Positions 6,363 to 11,408 of a DNA stretch of 11,408 nt are shown piece after piece. The translations under genes and the position numbers were made by a program. Location of the stretch: assembly GCA_001797695.1 (NCBI GenBank), contig MGQD01000162.1:1-11408 (forward strand), written 5' to 3'. The notes under the pieces were generated by a model. It searched no databases. It saw only the letters and a program-made list of their open reading frames with translations, and was not told the DNA's origin. The number at the start of each line of letters is the position of its first letter. Position 1 is the first letter of the stretch. The stretch comes from Deltaproteobacteria bacterium RBG_13_49_15 (lineage in GTDB: Bacteria > Desulfobacterota > Desulfobacteria > Desulfobacterales > UBA2156).

Positions 6363-7676
6363 ATGGCAAAACACAAGACTCCGCTTCTGGATCAGCTGGA
6401 AACCGGCCCATGGCCGAGTTTCGTAACTGATATCAAGGAAGAAGCTGCAAGAAGAGCGAAAAACGAAAAGAAAGTCAATTTTCAGGTCCCAGCGGACGTA
6501 TGCGATGATCTTCTCGGATTGCTGGAATTGTCCTACAAGCATGGAAGGACCCACTGGAAACATGGCGGCATCGTAGGGGTTTTCGGTTACGGCGGCGGCG
6601 TCATCGGAAGATACTGTGACCAGCCGGAGATGTTTCCCGGAGTGGCCCATTTTCATACCATGCGGGTTGCACAACCCGGCGGAAAATTCTATACTACGGA
6701 ATATTTACGACAGCTTTGTGATTTGTGGGAATTGCGTGGAAGCGGTCTCACCAATATGCACGGATCCACCGGTGACATCATCTTTTTAGGGACGACCACG
6801 CCTCAACTGGAGGAGATTTTTTATGTATTGACCCATGAGATCAATCAGGATCTCGGTGGATCAGGCTCCAATCTGAGGACCCCGTCGGATTGCGTCGGGC
6901 AAGCCCGGTGCGAGTATGCGTGTTATGACACCCAGGCGCTCTGCTACGATCTGACCGTGGAATATCAAGATGAGCTTCATCGGCCGGCGTTCCCTTATAA
7001 GTTTAAGTTTAAATTCGACGGGTGCCCCAATTGTTGCGTCGCCTCTATTGCCCGGGCGGACTTGTCTTTCATCGGGACATGGCGGGACGATATACGGATC
7101 GACCAGGAGGCGGTGCAGGGATACATCGGCGGGGAGCTTCCTCCCAACGCCGGAGCCCACATGGGCCGGGATTGGGGAAAATTCGATATCAAAAAAGAGG
7201 TCCTTGGACTTTGCCCCACCCAGTGCATGTGGCTGGAAGGGAAAAAGCTCAAAATCGACAATCGGGAATGCACCCGGTGCATGCACTGCATCAATGTCAT
7301 GCCGAGAGCCCTGAGAATCGGAGAGGAGAAAGGCCTATCCATTCTTGCCGGCGCCAAAGCGCCGATTCTCGACGGCGCTCAGATGGGCACCATGTTCGTC
7401 CCCTTTATCAAGGTCGAAGAACCTTATGACGAGATCAAAGACGTCATCGGCAAGGTCTGGGACTGGTGGATGGAAGAAGGAAAGAACCGCGAACGTCTTG
7501 GGGAGCTTATGAAACGCCAGGGCTTCCAAAAGCTGCTCGAGGTTACCGGCCTGAAACCGGATCCGAGAATGGTGAAGGAACCGCGATCCAACCCGTACAT
7601 TTTCTGGAAGGAAGAAGAGGTGGAAGGCGGATTTATGCGCGACATCAACGCATTCAGAAAACATCATATGAGATAG
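6363..7676 (+). CDS. dsrA: Dissimilatory sulfite reductase alpha subunit
   Basis: DsrA forms the cytoplasmic alpha2beta2 DsrAB complex, which reduces sulfite at siroheme-[4Fe-4S] centres and hands the sulfur to DsrC. The protein is 437 aa, the same length as Desulfovibrio vulgaris DsrA. Cofactor cysteines are present: C177-x5-C183 and C221-x3-C225 for the siroheme-linked cluster. C284, C303, C306 and C309 ligate the inserted ferredoxin-domain cluster (CPTQC, then CTRCMHC). The N-terminal signature CxQPEMFPGVAHFHTMRVAQPGG region (residues 85-107) is typical. The ATG has GGAGG 7 nt upstream. It is first in the operon dsrA-dsrB-dsrD-dsrN, with 12 nt to dsrB. The presence of dsrD alongside indicates the reductive, not the oxidative, DsrAB type. 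Confidence 0.98.
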   Translation: MAKHKTPLLDQLETGPWPSFVTDIKEEAARRAKNEKKVNFQVPADVCDDLLGLLELSYKHGRTHWKHGGIVGVFGYGGGVIGRYCDQPEMFPGVAHFHTMRVAQPGGKFYTTEYLRQLCDLWELRGSGLTNMHGSTGDIIFLGTTTPQLEEIFYVLTHEINQDLGGSGSNLRTPSDCVGQARCEYACYDTQALCYDLTVEYQDELHRPAFPYKFKFKFDGCPNCCVASIARADLSFIGTWRDDIRIDQEAVQGYIGGELPPNAGAHMGRDWGKFDIKKEVLGLCPTQCMWLEGKKLKIDNRECTRCMHCINVMPRALRIGEEKGLSILAGAKAPILDGAQMGTMFVPFIKVEEPYDEIKDVIGKVWDWWMEEGKNRERLGELMKRQGFQKLLEVTGLKPDPRMVKEPRSNPYIFWKEEEVEGGFMRDINAFRKHHMR

Positions 7677-7688
7677 GGGGTAACGACC

Positions 7689-8837
7689 ATGGCATTTATA
7701 TCTTCTGGCTACGATCCAAGCAGTCCGATGAAGGACCGGATTACCGACATCGGTCCGAGAAAATATGATGAATTTTACCCGCCGGTCATCTCGAAGAACA
7801 AGGGAAAATGGCTGTATCACGAGTATCTTCAACCCGGCGTATTTGTCCATGTCGCGGAATCGGGCGATGAGGTCTATTCGGTGAGAGTGGGCGGAATGCG
7901 CCTGATGAGCATCGGTTTCCTCCGCGAAATCTGCGAGATCGCAGACAAGCACTGCGGCGGCTATCTCCGATTCACTACCCGGAACAACATTGAGTTCATG
8001 GTGGATAATAAGTCGAAGGTCAAACCGCTCGTGGATGACCTGATGAGCCGGAAACAGCCCGGAGGATGTTACAAATTTCCGGTCGGCGGAACCGGAGCCG
8101 GGATCACCAACATTGTTCATACCCAGGGATGGATTCACTGCCATACTCCGGCTACCGATGCCTCAGGGCCGGTGAAAGCCACCATGGATGTCCTTTTTGA
8201 CGATTTCGTCAACATGCGGCTTCCGGCGCACCTCCGGGTTTCGCTGGCTTGCTGCCTGAACATGTGCGGTGCGGTTCACTGTTCGGATATCGCCATTCTG
8301 GGATACCACCGGAAACCCCCCATGTTGGACCATGAGTATCTGGACAAGATGTGCGAAATTCCGCTGGCGATTGCCGCCTGTCCGACCGCAGCCATCAAGC
8401 CGGCAAAAATGGAACTTCCCGGGGGTCAAAAGGTGAACAGCGTCTCCGTCAACAATGAACGATGCATGTTCTGCGGTAACTGCTATACCATGTGTCCGGC
8501 CATGCCGCTTGCCGATGATGTCGGTGATGGAATCGTCATCATGGCGGGAGGCAAAGTGTCGAACCGCGTCCACGCCCCGAAATTCTCAAAGGTCGTTGTG
8601 GCGTTTCTTCCAAATGAAGTTCCGCGATGGCCGACGGTCACTGCTACTATCAAGAAGATCGTCGAAGCCTATGCCAAAGGTGCGAATAAGTATGAACGGC
8701 TTGGCGAGTGGGCGGAGAGAATCGGTTGGGAGCGCTTCTTTGAGAAATGCGATCTTGAATTCACCCATCATCTCATTGATGACTTCCGTGACCCGGCCTA
8801 CTTCACGTGGCGTCAAACCACGCAATTCAAATTCTAA
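7689..8837 (+). CDS. dsrB: Dissimilatory sulfite reductase beta subunit
   Basis: The beta subunit carries the catalytically active siroheme in characterised DsrAB enzymes. It is 382 aa, within one residue of D. vulgaris DsrB. C151 (GWIHCHTPATDASG), C188, C189 and C193 (ACCLNMCGAVHC) match the siroheme-[4Fe-4S] ligands. C231 (AACPTAA) with C259, C262 and C265 (CMFCGNC) ligate the ferredoxin-type cluster, followed by CP at 269. The start ATG is preceded by GGGGGT (7676-7681) 7 nt upstream, overlapping the dsrA stop region, so the two subunits are translated in close succession. The C-terminal arm ending YFTWRQTTQFKF is complete. Confidence 0.98.
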   Translation: MAFISSGYDPSSPMKDRITDIGPRKYDEFYPPVISKNKGKWLYHEYLQPGVFVHVAESGDEVYSVRVGGMRLMSIGFLREICEIADKHCGGYLRFTTRNNIEFMVDNKSKVKPLVDDLMSRKQPGGCYKFPVGGTGAGITNIVHTQGWIHCHTPATDASGPVKATMDVLFDDFVNMRLPAHLRVSLACCLNMCGAVHCSDIAILGYHRKPPMLDHEYLDKMCEIPLAIAACPTAAIKPAKMELPGGQKVNSVSVNNERCMFCGNCYTMCPAMPLADDVGDGIVIMAGGKVSNRVHAPKFSKVVVAFLPNEVPRWPTVTATIKKIVEAYAKGANKYERLGEWAERIGWERFFEKCDLEFTHHLIDDFRDPAYFTWRQTTQFKF

Positions 8838-8848
8838 TTTAAAACCCA

Positions 8849-8874
8849 GGCGGGGGGCGGCAGCGCCTCCCGCC
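8849..8874 (+). promoter_or_regulatory. Strong GC-rich hairpin between dsrB and dsrD
   Basis: The arms 8849-8859 and 8864-8874 form an 11-bp stem with one G-U pair and the tetraloop GCAG. It starts 11 nt after the dsrB stop and ends 5 nt before the dsrD ribosome-binding site. There is no T run, so it is not an intrinsic terminator. It may protect the dsrAB message from 3' decay, mark a processing site, or reduce dsrD translation. Confidence 0.65.
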
Positions 8875-8893
8875 CCAAAGCAAGGATGCAACC

Positions 8894-9130
8894 ATGGAAT
8901 ACGCGCAAGCAAAAGAACTGATCATTTCCGAACTTTCAAAGAAAAAAGGGAAAAGCAAATTTTACTTTAACGATCTGGCCAAAATTCTTGATGCAAAACC
9001 AAGAGACGCCAAGAAGATCGTTAATCAATTGATACTGGACCAGGTTCTCGAATTCTGGTCAAGCGGCAGCACGTCCATGTATGGTCTTAAAGGGGTCGGC
9101 AAGCAAGCCGCAACTGAAGAAGGCGAATAA
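8894..9130 (+). CDS. dsrD: DsrD, winged-helix activator of sulfite reductase
   Basis: A 78-aa cytoplasmic protein, the usual DsrD length. D. vulgaris DsrD has a winged-helix fold and has been shown to act as an allosteric activator of DsrAB rather than as a DNA-binding regulator. The sequence shows the expected pattern: an N-terminal helix (YAQAKELIISEL), Lys-rich turn (KKKGKSKFYF), helices with NDLAKILDAKPRDAKKIVNQLI, and the wing segment VLEFWSSGSTSMYGLKG. The acidic tail ATEEGE is variable in the family. The start ATG has AAGGA 7 nt upstream (8882-8886). It lies 56 nt after dsrB behind the GC-rich hairpin. It is a marker of reductive sulfate/sulfite respirers. Confidence 0.95.
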   Translation: MEYAQAKELIISELSKKKGKSKFYFNDLAKILDAKPRDAKKIVNQLILDQVLEFWSSGSTSMYGLKGVGKQAATEEGE

Positions 9131-9211
9131 ATCAGGTCGACACGCTTCGAAAAACCCCTTCTACCCGGAACCCCCCAGCGCCCGGTCGCTTTTTCCAGTC
9201 GGACAGATGTC

Positions 9212-10630
9212 ATGAAATGCCCCAGGATTGTGGTCGCCGCCTCGCGCGGCGGATCCGGAAAGACATTGCTGTCCGTTGGTATGATTGCGGCATGGCGTGC
9301 CGAGGGGAAAAACGTCATCCCGTTTAAGAAAGGTCCGGATTATATCGATGCAGGCTGGCTCGCTCTGGCAGCAGGACGGCCGTGCCGTAATCTGGACACT
9401 TTCCTGATTCCGCCCCGAACGGTTTTTAAATCCTTTCTGTGTCATTCCAGCGCCGGAGATATCTCGGTCATCGAAGGGAACAGGGGTCTTTACGACGGCC
9501 TTGACTATAAAGGGGCCACCAGCACGGCCGAATTGGCCAAACTTCTCAACGCTCCGGTGATTCTCTGCATCAACAGCACCAAGACGACCCGCACCATGGC
9601 AGCCGTGGTCGTCGGCTGCATTCATTTTGATCCGGATGTCGACATCAAAGGGGTTATTTTAAATCATGTGGCCGGATCGCGGCATGAATCGATTTTGCGA
9701 AAAAGCATTGAATACTATTGCGGCATTCCGGTCGTTGGAGCTGTTCCGAAGCTCGACCGGCAACGGTTTCCTGAACGGCATATGGGCCTTGTACCGACTC
9801 CGGAGCATGAATGGGCGAAAGGATCCGTTGAAGAAGCATTGCGGGTTGCCCGAAACTACTTGGATTTGGGAGCATTGGAACGGATTGCCGCAGGCGCTTT
9901 GGCGATACAAGCGTGCGGAAAAATGAAAAAACAATCGTTTGGCGTTCTTTCCGGCGACAGAAAGGGAACCGTTAAAATCGGAATCGTTCGGGACAGCGCG
10001 TTTCAGTTTTATTATCCGGAAAACATGGAAGCGCTCCAATCCGCGGGCGCGGAACTGGTCTTTATCAGCCCTTTGAGCGATGACATTATCCCGGAGATTC
10101 ATGCGCTTTATATCGGAGGGGGCTTCCCGGAAACCCATGTGGAAGCGTTGGCTGAAAATACCCGATTCAAGGAGCAGCTCAAATTCCTTGTGGGAAAAGG
10201 GCTTCCTGTATATGCGGAATGCGGCGGCCTCATGTATCTTGGAGACGAATTGGTTTTTGAAGGAAGGGCGTATCCGATGGCGGGGATATTGCCGGTCGTT
10301 TTCGGATTTTCGAAAAGGCCCCAGGGGCACGGCTACACCATCGCCAAAGTCGAAAAGGGAAATCCGTTTTACAGAACCGGAACCGTGCTTAAAGGGCATG
10401 AGTTTCATTATTCAAAGGTCATCAAGTGGAGGGGAAAAAATCAGGATCTGGCTTTTGCCCTGAAAAAAGGGGTCGGATTTGAGAATGGGAGAGACGGGGT
10501 TTGCTATAAAAATGTCCTTGCCGCCTACATCCACATCCATGCGTTGGGAACTCCCGCATGGGCCAAATCGATGGTTGCCCGCGCGGAGCTGTTTCAAAAA
10601 AAGAAAAGGGCGGCCTCCCTGGCAAGTTAG
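9212..10630 (+). CDS. dsrN: DsrN/CobB: siroheme (cobyrinate a,c-diamide synthase-type) amidotransferase
   Basis: An ATP- and glutamine-dependent amidotransferase of the CbiA/CobB family. In dsr operons it is called DsrN and is thought to amidate siroheme to the siroheme amide found in DsrAB; the family's other role is in cobalamin synthesis. The N-terminal DTBS/CbiA-type domain has the P-loop SRGGSGKT at 11-18, KKGPDYIDAGW at 39-49 and EGNRGLYDG at 88-96. The C-terminal class I glutaminase-like domain has IGGGFPE at 301-307, the nucleophile Cys337 in YAECGGLMYLG, and YIHIHALG (His441, His443). It is 472 aa, normal for CobB. The SD is weak (GGACAG, 9201-9206). It follows dsrD by 81 nt. Its last codons, encoding KKKRAASLAS, coincide with the terminator of the opposite cytochrome gene. 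No other cobalamin gene is in the window, which favours the siroheme role. Confidence 0.9.
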   Translation: MKCPRIVVAASRGGSGKTLLSVGMIAAWRAEGKNVIPFKKGPDYIDAGWLALAAGRPCRNLDTFLIPPRTVFKSFLCHSSAGDISVIEGNRGLYDGLDYKGATSTAELAKLLNAPVILCINSTKTTRTMAAVVVGCIHFDPDVDIKGVILNHVAGSRHESILRKSIEYYCGIPVVGAVPKLDRQRFPERHMGLVPTPEHEWAKGSVEEALRVARNYLDLGALERIAAGALAIQACGKMKKQSFGVLSGDRKGTVKIGIVRDSAFQFYYPENMEALQSAGAELVFISPLSDDIIPEIHALYIGGGFPETHVEALAENTRFKEQLKFLVGKGLPVYAECGGLMYLGDELVFEGRAYPMAGILPVVFGFSKRPQGHGYTIAKVEKGNPFYRTGTVLKGHEFHYSKVIKWRGKNQDLAFALKKGVGFENGRDGVCYKNVLAAYIHIHALGTPAWAKSMVARAELFQKKKRAASLAS

Positions 10631-10640
10631 GAGATCGCCC
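10596..10640 (-). terminator. Intrinsic terminator of the cytochrome c3 gene, inside the dsrN 3' end
   Basis: Read on the minus strand, GGGCGATCTCC (10640-10630) and GGAGGCCGCCC (10618-10608) pair over 11 positions with one A-C mismatch and one U-G pair, loop 11 nt. The run TTTTCTTTTTTT follows at once (10607-10596). This is a classic intrinsic terminator for the leftward transcript. On the plus strand the same hairpin has no T run after it. It overlaps the last 35 nt of dsrN. Confidence 0.75.
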
Positions 10641-10677
10641 TATTCGGCGTGATTCAACGCTCTTTTGTTAAAGACGA

Positions 10678-11163
10678 TTACTTTTCCTTTCCGGGATGAC
10701 ACTTGGCGCAAGTTTCGGGAGCAGCCTTAGAGTTGGTTTTTTTATTGAAGTTTTTGTGGCACCCCCTGCAGTTCTCATGGATGGCCTCTGCATGATATTC
10801 GAGCTCCTGTTGCTTGGTCAGCTTGGGAGCGTCTTTTCCTTTCGGCTTTTCCCCCGGTTTTTTATGGCACTCGGCACAGCTTTTAACCGGGTCACTGTCT
10901 TTTAATCCGGCCAGAGGCTTTCCCTTATCGTCATGGTGGCATTCTCCGCATTTGTTTTTATAAAATTCCGGCGACTTTTTTGCATAATCATCCGAATGTT
11001 TTTTGTGTGAGAATTCAACAATGCCTTTGGTGTGTTTTTCATAGGCCTTGTTTTGCAATTTGATGACATCCGGAGCCTTGCCTGCTGCGAAAATGCTTCC
11101 GGCGATGAAAAGCGCCGCGATCCCCACGATCGATACCACGACCAACAGATTCCTTTTCCTCAT
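10678..11163 (-). CDS. Periplasmic tetraheme cytochrome c3 (class III cytochrome c)
   Basis: A low-potential multiheme electron carrier that accepts electrons from periplasmic hydrogenases or formate dehydrogenases and passes them to membrane complexes. The 161-aa precursor has a Sec-type signal peptide (basic RKR, hydrophobic core at about 6-22, likely cleavage near SIFAAG, 23-28). Four CxxCH haem sites are visible: C72-H76, C96-H100, C132-H136 and C152-H156. All four are CxxCH, whereas classical Desulfovibrio type I c3 has two CxxxxCH. Likely distal ligands are His53 and His56 (FSHKKH), His77 (CHH) and His124 or His129. The mature part, about 134 aa, is longer than the classical 107 aa. A perfect AAGGAGGTGA (11182-11173) lies upstream with a rather long 9-nt gap. 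The gene ends 47 nt from dsrN, convergent. Confidence 0.92.
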   Translation of the reverse strand: MRKRNLLVVVSIVGIAALFIAGSIFAAGKAPDVIKLQNKAYEKHTKGIVEFSHKKHSDDYAKKSPEFYKNKCGECHHDDKGKPLAGLKDSDPVKSCAECHKKPGEKPKGKDAPKLTKQQELEYHAEAIHENCRGCHKNFNKKTNSKAAPETCAKCHPGKEK

Positions 11164-11218
11164 ATCCGTTTTTCACCTCCTTCCCCCTTGTTTTTATTTG
11201 ATGATAAAGCAGTGCCTC

Positions 11219-11246
11219 TCTATCAAGTTCCATTTCGCATTGTCAA
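11219..11246 (-). promoter_or_regulatory. Candidate promoter for the cytochrome c3 gene
   Basis: On the minus strand TTGACA (11246-11241) is followed after 16 nt by GATAGA (11224-11219), a weak -10 with the central ATA. The predicted start is near 11212, about 50 nt before the ATG. It lies just after the tatC stop, so the cytochrome gene can be transcribed independently. Confidence 0.4.
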
Positions 11247-11259
11247 CGGAAAACAATCG

Positions 11260-11408
11260 TCAATCCGGGTTCTCATCCATAGGTTTTCGCTGAAAAATCT
11301 TGGCGCCGATGATGCTGATTTCGTAAAGCACCATCATCGGAATCGCCATCAGGATCTGTGTCACGGCATCCGGGGGTGTTAAAATGGCGGCGATAATAAA
11401 AATCAAAA
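11260..11408 (-). CDS. tatC: Twin-arginine translocase subunit TatC, C-terminal end only
   Basis: Only the last 48 codons plus stop (TGA at 11262-11260) are in the window; the gene continues beyond base 11408. The frame begins with LIFIIAAILTPPDAVTQ and continues MAIPMMVLYEISIIGAKIF, the fifth-sixth transmembrane helix region of TatC with the conserved TPPD-x-x-TQ and YE motifs, followed by a short charged cytoplasmic tail (QRKPMDENPD). TatC is the membrane receptor for twin-arginine signal peptides and exports folded cofactor-containing proteins such as periplasmic hydrogenases and formate dehydrogenases. The cytochrome c3 gene follows 96 nt downstream on the same strand; its own signal peptide is Sec-type. 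Confidence 0.87.
   Translation of the reverse strand, partial: LIFIIAAILTPPDAVTQILMAIPMMVLYEISIIGAKIFQRKPMDENPD

Noticed and set aside
7335..8144. 269-aa minus-strand open frame across the dsrA-dsrB junction
   Set aside because: It lies opposite two certain genes and shows no domain or ribosome-binding site support.
9177..9194. AGCG-N6-CGCT stem plus T run between dsrD and dsrN as a terminator
   Set aside because: Only 4 bp; dsrN has no visible promoter of its own in the 81-nt gap, so read-through is more likely.
10646..10669. GGCGT-N6-ACGCT stem followed by TTTTGTT as a plus-strand terminator for dsrN
   Set aside because: The stem is about 4-5 bp with a G-U end; it could contribute, but it is too weak to annotate as a terminator.
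1..11408. Mobile elements, CRISPR arrays, tRNA or rRNA genes
   Set aside because: No transposase or integrase motifs, no spaced direct repeats and no tRNA-like cloverleaf sequence was noticed; the genes are core metabolism.

Overview
The window is a chromosomal segment of a dissimilatory sulfate-reducing bacterium, most likely a Desulfobacterota member of the Desulfobacteraceae type. The evidence is a complete reductive-type dsrA-dsrB-dsrD cluster with dsrN/cobB behind it, a periplasmic tetraheme cytochrome c3, and DsrA/DsrB/DsrD lengths (437/382/78 aa) that fit the family. The assignment rests on gene content only. No mobile element, CRISPR array, tRNA or rRNA was seen.

Layout. (1) 1-2000, plus strand: the 3' part of alanine dehydrogenase (ald), then a HisC-like PLP aminotransferase 56 nt downstream. 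(2) 2001-2253: a probable terminator, a stem-loop and a weak promoter leading into a GTG-started CxxCxxCC (YkgJ-type) metal-cluster protein. (3) 3009-4043, minus strand: a DapA-family lyase with all canonical catalytic residues and an unusual C-terminal extension; its stop overlaps the ykgJ-like stop tail to tail. (4) 4044-4295: a divergent promoter region with a small palindrome. (5) 4296-6134, plus strand: a five-repeat TPR protein and an uncharacterised 395-aa protein with weak resemblance to a degenerate kinase-like fold. (6) 6135-10630, plus strand: a very good sigma70-type promoter, a long leader carrying an orphan perfect Shine-Dalgarno, then dsrA, dsrB, a GC-rich hairpin, dsrD and dsrN. 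(7) 10678-11408, minus strand: a tetraheme cytochrome c3 gene whose intrinsic terminator lies inside the 3' end of dsrN, and the last 48 codons of tatC at the window edge.

How the genes work together. DsrAB reduces sulfite in the cytoplasm on coupled siroheme-[4Fe-4S] centres. DsrD is its small winged-helix activator. DsrN is a cobyrinate a,c-diamide synthase-type amidotransferase thought to amidate the siroheme. Cytochrome c3 is the periplasmic electron carrier that links hydrogenases/formate dehydrogenases to membrane complexes. TatC belongs to the export system for folded cofactor proteins. The TPR/395-aa pair directly upstream of dsrAB is the least understood part.

There is no clear evidence of a wholly new system. 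The most useful leads are the 395-aa protein, the structured dsr leader with its orphan SD and mini-ORFs, the dsrB-dsrD hairpin, and the terminator embedded in dsrN.
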